A DNA stretch of 23,982 nt, taken from the NCBI GenBank assembly GCA_044238965.1, contig JBIICJ010000023.1:1-23982 (forward strand), in the 5' to 3' direction. Positions within the stretch are counted from its first letter, which is position 1. The number at the start of each line of letters is the position of its first letter. A program made the position numbers and the translations under genes. This document shows, piece by piece, positions 16,629 to 23,982 of this stretch. Below the pieces are notes generated by a model. It saw nothing but the letters and a program-made list of their open reading frames with translations. It was not told where the DNA came from and did not search any database. Source of the stretch: Micavibrio_B sp044238965 (GTDB taxonomy: Bacteria > Pseudomonadota > Alphaproteobacteria > Micavibrionales > Micavibrionaceae).

Positions 16629-16657
16629 TTGAAAAAGCAAGTGGTTTTGAATATAAC
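16629..16657 (+). promoter_or_regulatory. Promoter of the ParA-like gene, implying a leaderless transcript
   Basis: TTGAAA (16629-16634), exactly 17 bases and TATAAC (16652-16657) match sigma-70 consensus at four and five of six positions. The expected start, about seven bases on, falls at or next to ATG 16665. It lies inside the upstream in-frame extension from 16614, so the promoter also argues that the gene begins at 16665. Confidence 0.6.
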
Positions 16658-16664
16658 TATGGTC

Positions 16665-17330
16665 ATGCCTGCCACCATAATCACCATTGCCCAACATAAG
16701 GGCGGAGCTGGGAAAACCACTCTCACCACGCAATTGGCGGTGGCAATCAGCGCCGAAGGCCACAAAATATTAGTCATCGATGCCGACCCGCAAGGATCAA
16801 CCACGGCATGGCACAATGTTCGCGCCCGCGAATTGGGGCGCAAAAATAAAATTGATTTAAACAGTGCGCTCGGGTGGAAATTGCTCCGCGATATGCCGAA
16901 CTTTGTCAAAGATTATGATTATATTTTAATCGACACGCCGCCCCATGCCGAAAGCGAGGCCAGCACCGCCATTCGTTTATCGCACTTGGTATTAATGCCC
17001 GTGCAGCCATCACCATTAGATGTATGGGCATGCGCCCCCACTATCAAATTAATTTTAAATGAGAAAAAACCCGTGATGTTGGTATTAAACCGCGTGCCTG
17101 CCACTTCAAAATTAAATGGCGCGATCATGGATAAATTATCCGACATGAAAATTATGGTTGCCAAACAAACATTGGGTAACCGCGTGTCATTTGCCTCATC
17201 CATCATGAAAGGATTAGGCGTGATTGAACAAGACCCGCGCAGTGTGGCAGCACATGAAATTTTATCATTATGGGGACATGTGAAATCAACATTACATCCG
17301 CGCACTGCATCAACACAAAAACGCGCATAA
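16665..17330 (+). CDS. Orphan ParA/MinD-family ATPase
   Basis: A 221-aa deviant Walker ATPase. Residues 12-19 (KGGAGKTT) have the signature first Lys of ParA-type dimers, residues 39-47 (VIDADPQGS) form the A' motif, and LIDTPPHAE is Walker B. Such proteins position DNA or cell machinery by ATP-dependent dimerisation and non-specific DNA binding. No ParB, centromere repeat or plasmid gene is next to it, so it is an orphan whose cargo is unknown. The frame is open from 16614, but the family begins at MPATIITIAQ and a good promoter abuts ATG 16665; an ATG two codons earlier (16659) is also possible. The C-terminal tail (HPRTASTQKRA) is basic. The convergent anmK stop is eight bases away. Confidence 0.88.
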   Translation: MPATIITIAQHKGGAGKTTLTTQLAVAISAEGHKILVIDADPQGSTTAWHNVRARELGRKNKIDLNSALGWKLLRDMPNFVKDYDYILIDTPPHAESEASTAIRLSHLVLMPVQPSPLDVWACAPTIKLILNEKKPVMLVLNRVPATSKLNGAIMDKLSDMKIMVAKQTLGNRVSFASSIMKGLGVIEQDPRSVAAHEILSLWGHVKSTLHPRTASTQKRA

Positions 17331-17338
17331 TTTCTTTT

Positions 17339-18433
17339 TCAAGGTAAAATAATTTTTCCGCCCGTCATTGGGTGCGGCGCGCCTGTAGTCATCGGAAATG
17401 AAATCGGCAATTGTTTTAAAAAACGTGCGGCCATATAGGCAAAACCTTGCGCCTCCATAAAATCACCATTCCACCCAAGCGTATCAACGGAATGAACGGG
17501 AATGCCTGTTTCATTGGCAATTAACTCCATCATATATTTGTTATGACGACCACCACCTGTGATATAAATTGATAAAGGTTTTTGCGGCAACATATTGATA
17601 CCGCGCGCCACACCATGAACTGTGAATGCCGTTAAAGTCGCAACGCGATTGTGCGGTGATACATCATTCAAACATGATAAATCCCACGCATTACGATCTA
17701 ATGATTTGGGATAGGGCGCATCAAAAAATGAATGGTTTAATAATGTATTTAAAATAGCATCATCAATTTGTCCTGCACGCGCTATCGCGCCATCTTTATC
17801 ATAGGCGCAATCAAAATATTGTTTCATCACATCATCAATTAAGGCATTGCCTGCACCGCAATCAAACGCGATAAAATCATCATTTTGTGATAAATAAGTA
17901 ATGTTCGACACACCGCCAATATTGATCACTACAGATGGTAATTTTATTCCCGCCTTCATCATCAATGCACGATGATACACGGGTAATAATGGCGCGCCCT
18001 GCCCACCCATTGCCACATCATCGCCGCGAAAATCATAAATCACAGGACAACCAATCGCACGCGCAAGTGTCTCCGCGTCACCAATTTGCCATGTAAATTT
18101 TTTGGCGGGATCATGCGCAATTGTTTGCCCGTGAAAGGCGATATGGCCAAAATGAACATTATGTACGGCTCGAAATTTTTGAATGGCATCGATATGTGCG
18201 TTTGTCACGGCTTGCTCTGCCGCGCGGGTGATATCATTCGGTTCGCTCTGCCCCAATGATGTACGAATAACATCGCGCTCTTCATCACTATAGGCGCGGT
18301 AATATGTTTGACCATATTCGATTTCATCCACACCATCGGTGGTTAATATCGCCAAATCAATGCCATCGAGCGATGTACCCGACATACAGCCCAAAATAAC
18401 ATGTTTTTCTGTGTGATCTCTTGAAGTCGCCAT
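17339..18433 (-). CDS. anmK: Anhydro-N-acetylmuramic acid kinase
   Basis: Phosphorylates and hydrolyses 1,6-anhydro-N-acetylmuramic acid, released by lytic transglycosylases, to MurNAc-6-phosphate for peptidoglycan recycling. From ATG 18433 it has 364 aa, the family norm. Motifs of the ASKHA fold: GCMSGTSLDGID (15-26), HGQTIAHDP, VINIGGVSNITYL, FDCGAGNALIDD (the usual DTGPGN with C and A substitutions) and ITGGGRHNKYMM. The in-frame TTG one codon upstream was rejected in favour of ATG. No Shine-Dalgarno is visible; a weak TTGTAT-17-GTAACA site would place transcription at the ATG itself. Its start codon is only 22 bases from that of the divergent tyrS, so its promoter must lie partly inside tyrS coding DNA. 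It fits with the SLT enzyme nearby. Confidence 0.94.
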   Translation of the reverse strand: MATSRDHTEKHVILGCMSGTSLDGIDLAILTTDGVDEIEYGQTYYRAYSDEERDVIRTSLGQSEPNDITRAAEQAVTNAHIDAIQKFRAVHNVHFGHIAFHGQTIAHDPAKKFTWQIGDAETLARAIGCPVIYDFRGDDVAMGGQGAPLLPVYHRALMMKAGIKLPSVVINIGGVSNITYLSQNDDFIAFDCGAGNALIDDVMKQYFDCAYDKDGAIARAGQIDDAILNTLLNHSFFDAPYPKSLDRNAWDLSCLNDVSPHNRVATLTAFTVHGVARGINMLPQKPLSIYITGGGRHNKYMMELIANETGIPVHSVDTLGWNGDFMEAQGFAYMAARFLKQLPISFPMTTGAPHPMTGGKIILP

Positions 18434-18455
18434 CAATTTTTGTTACCACATTTCT

Positions 18456-19712
18456 ATGACCATATACAAATCAGAATTCTTACAAAATTTGTCCGCCCGC
18501 GGTTTTATCCACCAAGGATCTGACCTTTCCACGCTCGACCAGAAATTAGCGGCAGGGCCACTCACCGCTTATATCGGGTTTGATGCCACTGCCCCGTCAT
18601 TGCATGTGGGAAATTTGATGGGCATTATGATGCTCGCATGGTTTCAACGCACAGGGAATAAACCCATCACGCTTATGGGTGGGGGCACAACCAAAGTCGG
18701 CGATCCATCGGGCAAAGATGAGGCACGTAAATTAATTGACCATGACGGTATTCAAAAAAATATATCATCGATTAAAATAGCTTTTGCCAAATATTTAAAT
18801 TATGGTGATGGCAAAACAGATGCCATCATGGTTGATAATGATGAATGGCTCAGCAAATTAAATTACATTGATTTTTTGCGTGATTATGGACGTCATTTTT
18901 CGGTCAACCGCATGCTGAGTTTTGATTCCGTGAAACTACGCCTTGATCGTGAACAAAATTTATCATTTCTTGAATTTAATTATATGATTATGCAGGCCTA
19001 TGACTTTGTTGAACTCAACAAAAAGTATGGCGTCACATTACAAATGGGCGGATCAGATCAATGGGGCAATATTATCAACGGTGTTGAACTGGGTCGTCGT
19101 GCGATTAATGCCGAATTATTCGCCCTCACTTGCCCGCTGATCACCACATCATCGGGCGCGAAGATGGGTAAATCGGTAAATGGCGCAATCTGGTTAAATT
19201 CAGATATGCTCAGCCCTTATGATTATTGGCAATTCTGGCGCAATACCGAAGATGCCGATGTAGGTAAGTTTTTGAAATTTTATACATTCTTGCCGCTTGA
19301 TGAAATTGCAAAATTGGAAAAACTTGAAGGCGCAGAAATAAATGACGCCAAGAAAATTTTAGCATTTGAAGCGACCAAACTCTGCCACGGCATTGATGCC
19401 GCACGCAACGCCGAGGCCACCGCAAAGGCCACGTTTGAGCAAGGCGGCGTCGGTGATAATTTACCAACCATCTTTGTGACGAATGCAGAATTGGTATCAG
19501 GCATCGCCGCGACCGAATTATTCCGCAAAGCAGAATTAGCCGAAAGCAATGGCGACATGAAACGTTTGGTGGCAGGTCAAGGCGCGCGTATTAATGATGT
19601 GGTGGTCACCGATCAAAATATCAAAATCACAACAAATGATTTAACGGGTGATGGATATATAAAATTATCGGCAGGAAAAAAACGCCATGCCCTTATAAAA
19701 GTTGCATCTTAA
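18456..19712 (+). CDS. tyrS: Tyrosyl-tRNA synthetase
   Basis: Class I aminoacyl-tRNA synthetase that charges tRNA-Tyr. It has 418 aa, standard for the bacterial TyrRS type 1. Visible motifs: YIGFDATAPSLHVGNLMG (39-56) with the HIGH-like HVGN, GDPSGKDE (82-89), the tyrosine-binding region YDFVELNKKYGV and GGSDQWGNI (198-206), and the KMSKS-like AKMGKS (235-240). The C-terminal 70 residues form an S4 RNA-binding domain, ending VTDQNIKITTNDL and GYIKLSAGKKRH. The start is close to the divergent anmK start; a weak TTGAAG-17-TACCAC (18421-18449) suggests a leaderless transcript, and no Shine-Dalgarno is seen. No T-box-like leader exists, as expected for a Gram-negative. The stop lies 12 bases from the opposing asmA-like gene. 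Confidence 0.97.
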   Translation: MTIYKSEFLQNLSARGFIHQGSDLSTLDQKLAAGPLTAYIGFDATAPSLHVGNLMGIMMLAWFQRTGNKPITLMGGGTTKVGDPSGKDEARKLIDHDGIQKNISSIKIAFAKYLNYGDGKTDAIMVDNDEWLSKLNYIDFLRDYGRHFSVNRMLSFDSVKLRLDREQNLSFLEFNYMIMQAYDFVELNKKYGVTLQMGGSDQWGNIINGVELGRRAINAELFALTCPLITTSSGAKMGKSVNGAIWLNSDMLSPYDYWQFWRNTEDADVGKFLKFYTFLPLDEIAKLEKLEGAEINDAKKILAFEATKLCHGIDAARNAEATAKATFEQGGVGDNLPTIFVTNAELVSGIAATELFRKAELAESNGDMKRLVAGQGARINDVVVTDQNIKITTNDLTGDGYIKLSAGKKRHALIKVAS

Positions 19713-19724
19713 TTCATAACAAGC

Positions 19725-22700
19725 TTAATTCATTTCACGCTTTTTAGGTGGTGGTGATTTTGGTAATGTCTCGCCACCTTCAAATAAAATTGATCTTAAG
19801 AAACCTGGTGCAAGCACAGATAAAGGGTTCACAAATACATCTGGTTTTTCAGGTGTACCCTTAACGGCATAAGTGGCTGCAATAATACCACCATCCTTAC
19901 CGCCCGTAAGCAATTCACCCACCAATGGAATTTTGCTGACGATTTTATTTACACCTGCGATTGGAACAACAGTACCTGAGATATCAATTGTATCTTTATC
20001 TTGATTTAAAACGCCACCAAATGTGAGCCCGATAGATGATCCTGATGTTTTCCCGTTGCGCACATTAATAACACGCCCGTTTTTACTATCGCGCCAATCA
20101 AATTCGGCACGCATACGAGCAAAATCCATCCCCTCATTATTCAGCAACGCCCCCAACCCCGATAATGAAAATGCGTTAATTAATTTTGCCAAAATAGGCG
20201 CTTTGACAATTTTAAAATTACGAATATCTGCATTACCGCGAAAATCATTTAGTCCTAAACCTGATATTTGCGCCGCTTGAATATTTAATTCACCGCCGCG
20301 CATATTGTTATAAATATCAAACGCATCTAAAAAAGCACCTGCATTTTTTGTATTAATCGACAATGAATTTAACCCCGATGCATTAGGTTTAATTTGTACA
20401 GAAACTGAATCATTTTTTCCAACAATGCCTGTGAAATCTAAACGGCGAAGATCACCATTTTGATTGATATCGGCATTGATGCGAGCATTCCGAATGATTT
20501 GATCAGCGCGATCCCCACCACGTAATTTTGGTGTTTCGACTGTGACAATAGATTCGATTGATGATGTTGATGACGATGATTGACCACTATCTTTTTTACC
20601 AATAAAGCCACGACCATCAACTGATGGCCCCTTAATATCAAATTGAAATTTATTTGGAGATGTCTGCTTAAAATTTAGCGCAAAATTATTTACATCACCC
20701 AATTGTACCATTGAAAACGCGCCCGATGCCACGTCGTGCATATTTCCTACCTTACCAAATTGCAATGTGCCGAGGGCTTTATCATTTCCGATAGCGATAT
20801 TCAATGCATCAATTTTCTGCACTTGATCGCCCTTCATATATACTTTTGCTGTCGCAAAACCTGCACGCCCGATTGGTTTTTCATACCCTATAGGTGATAC
20901 CACCACGCGCGCATTTGTCAAATTTGATGATACATCAATTATTGCGGATTTATCTTTTTCTTCTTTATATTCAATATCAGTTGGTACAACCCCATCGACA
21001 AAATCTGAAATTTTAATGCCCATTGTTTCCCGAAATACTTTATCAGTATCAATGCGTGCAATTAAATTGAAATTATAAGGAGCGGATTTTTGATCAAGAA
21101 ATTCTTTATAATCAAATGATGCATTACGTCCCGCAATTTGCCCCGCACCTTTGAATCGAAATTCACCATCATCCACAACAATATTATACGGCCCGCCCGT
21201 GATATCCATCCCGCTCACAATTTTTGGCAAGAGAACATTATTAATTGATCCCGTGACGGCAACATCAACATCATCCATATTTATTTCGTCTGTGCCTGGC
21301 ACAGTTAACTTTACATTTGCGTTTCCTGTACCTTTTACCATCTTTGGATCAATGCCAATCACATCTTTCAAAGATACTGGCTCTGTATAAATATAATCTA
21401 AAATACCGCTGATTGGTGAATCAGCATTTGCGTCAATCAAAATCATAGTCGGGTTTGGGTTCGTTAAATTCGTGACTGTGACATTTCCCGATGTCAAATT
21501 CATACTGCCAATTTGTCCACCATCAACTTTTATTTTCAATGTATCATTCTCAATAACGACATTACCAAACCCATTAATGACAGGCGCTAATGGTTCACGA
21601 TAATTAACTGACAAATTTTTATAATCAAATGTGGCGTGGGGCGAGATCAACTCCCACTCATCTGATTCATTTTTTTGAAAGGGCGCTGTAAACACAAGAT
21701 TGGTAATAATACCCTTTGATAAACGACGCGTAATCCATTCTGCCGCATTTGTATCTTTAAATTGTTCAGGCCATAAGGATGAAACTTGTTCTAAAGTTAT
21801 TTCCTTTAACTTAAACATCAAAGGTAATTTATTCCCATCACGCTTACCCGAAACGGCAAAGGCTGTATCTTTAAATTGACTTGACGATATATCACCATCA
21901 ATATTTACAATTGAAAAATCTTTATCTAACAATCCCGACACAGAGCCATTTAAAACAATATCCTCGCCTGAAAAAACAGACAAGGATGACATTAAACGTC
22001 CCATTAAACTTGTATCAAATGATGAAAATTTAATCTGAAAATTTGTAGTTTTGTCTTTTTGTCGATTGGCAAGAATGTTTAGCTTTGAAATTTTATTAAT
22101 ATTTTCCTGAGCGCCAGCAGAATATGAAATATCGGCATTCAGAGATTTATGTGTGCGTAAAACAGATAAATCAACATTATCCAACGCCCACGTTACGCCA
22201 GAAATATGATCCTCAGAAATAAATTGAGCATCTTTAAAGATAAAAGATTCTAAATTATTCCACACACCCAATATTGAGTTTGGTAAAAAATTATTATTTA
22301 AAAAAAGTGCATTCTGAATATCTTTTCCAGTAATTGGATCTAATTGAGTAGAGCTAGACTCAGCGCTTTGATCTAAAAATGAAAAAATAAATTCACCTTT
22401 TGACGTTCGAATCATTTTAATTGAAGGCTGCGTGATAATAATCGCCTCTGGGGATATTTGCCCAATTAACAATGCGGCTTTTGATAGGCGAATGCCGACA
22501 GAGTCAATATCCACAATACGGCGTGTCCCTGAAAATAATCTGAAATCAGATACGCCCAATGATAATGGCCCACGAAAGCTCGGCCATTCTGCGATAATCG
22601 ATCCCGTTCGTAATGTAATATTTTTATTACCGTCTGTAATCGCAGATGCCAAATACGGCGCGACCCAAGACACATTCACAGGGCCTTTGGAAAATTGCCA

Positions 22701-22805
22701 CAAAGCAATACTCAAAATAATTGCCACAACAAATAGCAAGCCTGCGATAATCTCAAGGCAGGACAACATTGTTTTACCGCTAAAGTGTAGTGCGCGTTTG
22801 ATCAT
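19725..22805 (-). CDS. AsmA/YhdP-like inner-membrane-anchored protein
   Basis: A 1026-aa protein with one N-terminal membrane helix (about residues 13-35) and a very long periplasmic part of beta-rich repeats. The C-terminal 180 residues carry the AsmA_2/YhdP signature as I know it: GGELNIQAAQISG, FSLSGLGALLNNEG, GTVVPIAGVNKIVSKIP, LVGELL, and VNPLSVLAPGFLR (about 1001-1013). Family members form hydrophobic-groove bridges that move phospholipids between the inner and outer membranes and maintain outer-membrane integrity. It is shorter than E. coli YhdP (about 1266 aa). A Ser/Gln/Asp-rich linker with a run of SSSTSS lies near residue 745. ATG 22805 is eleven bases after the methyltransferase stop, so the two are probably co-transcribed. 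The end of the gene faces tyrS across 12 bases. Confidence 0.88.
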   Translation of the reverse strand: MIKRALHFSGKTMLSCLEIIAGLLFVVAIILSIALWQFSKGPVNVSWVAPYLASAITDGNKNITLRTGSIIAEWPSFRGPLSLGVSDFRLFSGTRRIVDIDSVGIRLSKAALLIGQISPEAIIITQPSIKMIRTSKGEFIFSFLDQSAESSSTQLDPITGKDIQNALFLNNNFLPNSILGVWNNLESFIFKDAQFISEDHISGVTWALDNVDLSVLRTHKSLNADISYSAGAQENINKISKLNILANRQKDKTTNFQIKFSSFDTSLMGRLMSSLSVFSGEDIVLNGSVSGLLDKDFSIVNIDGDISSSQFKDTAFAVSGKRDGNKLPLMFKLKEITLEQVSSLWPEQFKDTNAAEWITRRLSKGIITNLVFTAPFQKNESDEWELISPHATFDYKNLSVNYREPLAPVINGFGNVVIENDTLKIKVDGGQIGSMNLTSGNVTVTNLTNPNPTMILIDANADSPISGILDYIYTEPVSLKDVIGIDPKMVKGTGNANVKLTVPGTDEINMDDVDVAVTGSINNVLLPKIVSGMDITGGPYNIVVDDGEFRFKGAGQIAGRNASFDYKEFLDQKSAPYNFNLIARIDTDKVFRETMGIKISDFVDGVVPTDIEYKEEKDKSAIIDVSSNLTNARVVVSPIGYEKPIGRAGFATAKVYMKGDQVQKIDALNIAIGNDKALGTLQFGKVGNMHDVASGAFSMVQLGDVNNFALNFKQTSPNKFQFDIKGPSVDGRGFIGKKDSGQSSSSTSSIESIVTVETPKLRGGDRADQIIRNARINADINQNGDLRRLDFTGIVGKNDSVSVQIKPNASGLNSLSINTKNAGAFLDAFDIYNNMRGGELNIQAAQISGLGLNDFRGNADIRNFKIVKAPILAKLINAFSLSGLGALLNNEGMDFARMRAEFDWRDSKNGRVINVRNGKTSGSSIGLTFGGVLNQDKDTIDISGTVVPIAGVNKIVSKIPLVGELLTGGKDGGIIAATYAVKGTPEKPDVFVNPLSVLAPGFLRSILFEGGETLPKSPPPKKREMN

Positions 22806-22816
22806 TCCAAATATTA

Positions 22817-23545
22817 CTATGATTGTAGAAAAAGTTCCAGTGGCGGTTTAGGTGATTTGAATCCAATCATCTTCACATTTCCAAAACCCGATTGCCCCAG
22901 CAGCACATCACAAAAGCCTATTTTTTGAACCATATCGCGCAATTCACTCTGAGAATAAACACAAATATTATCGTAAATTTCGTGTCTATCTTGCATATCG
23001 GGTGAGATTTTTGCAAAACGTTCGTCTATGGGTAGATGTCGCGCTTCGTGCGTTAAACCATATTCTGTTTCTGCCCCCGCCATAGATAGAAATAACGCAC
23101 CATCCGATTCCAGAGCATTATAAAAGCGCGTGAGTAATTTATACGCATCATTATACGAAATATAATTGAGAGCGCGTTGTGAATAGATTATATGAAGTGG
23201 AGATGGAATATCATCATTTACAATATCCAAAAAATTTTTACGCAGATGTTTGATTATCGGGAAGATATGACCATCATGTCCATAAGCAGAAAAATAATCA
23301 TCGGGCAATTCAATTTTATCAATCATGGTCACAGAGGCACCAGCGATGCTCATACGTTTTGTATGAACACCATACCGTCCGCCACATTCAATAACGTTAA
23401 TATGGTTATGTTTTGATTTTAAATAATGAATATAATCCAAACAGGCACGATCAAGATCATCCATTCGTTGTGATTTAATCGTCGCCGCATATTGATCTGG
23501 CGTCCATATACGCTCATATTTATTGTCAGTAAAATCTTGAAACAT
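22817..23545 (-). CDS. Class I SAM-dependent methyltransferase-like protein
   Basis: A 242-aa soluble protein with the strand order of a Rossmann methyltransferase: motif I VIECGGRYGVHT (51-62), SVTMIDKIEL with the acidic residue ending strand 2 (about 71-80), LHIIYSQRALNYIS as motif IV/post-IV, then ALESDGALFLSMAG as strand 5. Motif I is unusual, since the normal GxGxG reads GGRYG. It is related in style to the UbiE/Methyltransf_11 group, but the substrate cannot be read. The frame is open to a TTG at 23587; ATG 23545 is preferred because a promoter abuts it. No Shine-Dalgarno precedes it. It is the first gene of a probable operon with the asmA-like gene, divergent from bcp. Confidence 0.78.
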   Translation of the reverse strand: MFQDFTDNKYERIWTPDQYAATIKSQRMDDLDRACLDYIHYLKSKHNHINVIECGGRYGVHTKRMSIAGASVTMIDKIELPDDYFSAYGHDGHIFPIIKHLRKNFLDIVNDDIPSPLHIIYSQRALNYISYNDAYKLLTRFYNALESDGALFLSMAGAETEYGLTHEARHLPIDERFAKISPDMQDRHEIYDNICVYSQSELRDMVQKIGFCDVLLGQSGFGNVKMIGFKSPKPPLELFLQS

Positions 23546-23553
23546 AATAAAAA

Positions 23554-23582
23554 CAGATAGCGATTTTAATGGTTTTCTGCAA
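23554..23582 (-). promoter_or_regulatory. Candidate promoter of the methyltransferase gene, near-leaderless
   Basis: On the minus strand TTGCAG (23577-23582), 17 bases and TATCTG (23554-23559) leave eight bases before ATG 23545, so transcription would begin only one or two bases before the start codon. The -10 is weak, but its placement repeats what is seen at the 591-aa and ParA-like genes. Confidence 0.45.
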
Positions 23583-23612
23583 TACAATTGAACAGATCAA
23601 AGGATTTTTATC

Positions 23613-23982
23613 ATGACACATTTACGCATAGGCACAAAAGCACCACCCTTCTCTCTTCCCGCCGACCATGGCGATACGGTTGCATTAAAAGATTTTAAAG
23701 GACAAAAATTGGTTTTATATTTTTACCCCAAAGATGATACGTCAGGTTGCACCAAAGAGTCATGTGAATTTAATGAAAATATCAAATCATTTGAACGCAT
23801 CGGCACGGCGATTGTTGGCATTTCAAAAGACAGTGTGAAGCGTCATGATAAATTTAAAGAAAAATATGGATTTAAATTTAAATTAGGGTCAGATGAAAAT
23901 TCGGATGTATGTGAGCAATATGGCGTATGGGTTGAAAAATCAATGTATGGCCGCAAATATATGGGCATTGAACGCACGACAT
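23613..23982 (+). CDS. bcp: Bcp-type thioredoxin-dependent peroxiredoxin, 3' end outside window
   Basis: The first 123 codons of an atypical 2-Cys peroxiredoxin of the PrxQ/BCP group, which reduces hydrogen peroxide and organic peroxides with electrons from thioredoxin. The peroxidatic Cys is C46 and the resolving Cys is C51 in TSGCTKESCEF (43-53), the five-residue spacing of classical BCP. Other family blocks are GTKAPPFSLPA (7-17), VLYFYPKDD (34-42) and VGISKDSVKRHDKF. The usual TPGC is TSGC here, so the Pro before Gly-Cys is lost. AAAGGAT (23599-23605) lies seven bases before ATG 23613. It is divergent from the methyltransferase gene. Only the last quarter of the protein is missing. Confidence 0.93.
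   Translation, partial: MTHLRIGTKAPPFSLPADHGDTVALKDFKGQKLVLYFYPKDDTSGCTKESCEFNENIKSFERIGTAIVGISKDSVKRHDKFKEKYGFKFKLGSDENSDVCEQYGVWVEKSMYGRKYMGIERTT

Noticed and set aside
22432..22851. 139-codon plus-strand open frame over the start of the asmA-like gene
   Set aside because: Antisense to the membrane helix and N-terminal domain of the real gene; its composition is what a reverse reading of that region gives.

Overview
The window is a compact, gene-dense stretch of bacterial chromosome. Protein families and gene styles point to an alphaproteobacterium: the long FadE-type acyl-CoA dehydrogenase, the RkpK-like UDP-glucose dehydrogenase, the orphan ParA beside Sua5, and a YhdP/AsmA-like protein with an alphaproteobacterial-looking C-terminus. 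The DNA is AT-rich by eye, especially around 1-3000 and 5000-8550. I cannot place it below class level. No tRNA, rRNA, CRISPR array, transposase, integrase or phage gene is visible, and no gene-free stretch exceeds 300 bases. The longest gaps, about 90-150 bases, hold candidate promoters.

Layout. Positions 1-1077 (-) hold the start of an FAD-dependent amine-oxidase-like protein (COG2907 type). 1172-2947 (-) is a 591-aa protein of unknown function with a possible hidden lysozyme-fold domain and a near-perfect promoter abutting its start codon. 3086-5768 (+) carries an ABC-F ATPase (Uup) and undecaprenyl-diphosphatase (UppP). 5748-8500 (-) is a two-partner secretion pair: a TpsB outer-membrane transporter and an unusually short 400-aa TpsA. 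8558-11672 has two inositol-monophosphatase-fold enzymes (one CysQ-type) around UDP-glucose dehydrogenase. 11660-12607 (-) is a cytoplasmic-looking SLT-domain protein. 12758-14446 (+) is an acyl-CoA dehydrogenase. 14443-16601 (-) holds a Cys-rich exported protein, a helix-turn-helix/coiled-coil protein and threonylcarbamoyl-AMP synthase (Sua5). 16665-17330 (+) is an orphan ParA-like ATPase. 17339-18433 (-) is AnmK and 18456-19712 (+) is TyrRS. 19725-23545 (-) holds a class I methyltransferase followed by a 1026-aa AsmA/YhdP-like protein. 23613 to the end (+) is the first part of a Bcp-type peroxiredoxin.

Many genes concern the cell envelope: UppP recycles the peptidoglycan lipid carrier, AnmK recycles anhydro-MurNAc, one or two SLT-fold proteins may act on peptidoglycan, Ugd makes UDP-glucuronate for surface sugars, AsmA/YhdP serves outer-membrane lipid homeostasis, and the TPS pair exports a surface protein. 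The rest is housekeeping (TyrRS, Sua5, ABC-F, Bcp, acyl-CoA dehydrogenase).

Two structural themes recur. First, all five convergent gene junctions either overlap or leave 12 bases or fewer, so no ordinary intergenic terminator fits. Second, genes appear to start in two ways: some have a Shine-Dalgarno of the form AAAGGAT 5-7 bases before ATG, while others have a sigma-70-like promoter so close to ATG that the transcript should be leaderless. I see no clear defence or mobile system. The best candidates for something undescribed are the 591-aa protein, the miniature TpsA and the duplicated CxC exported protein.
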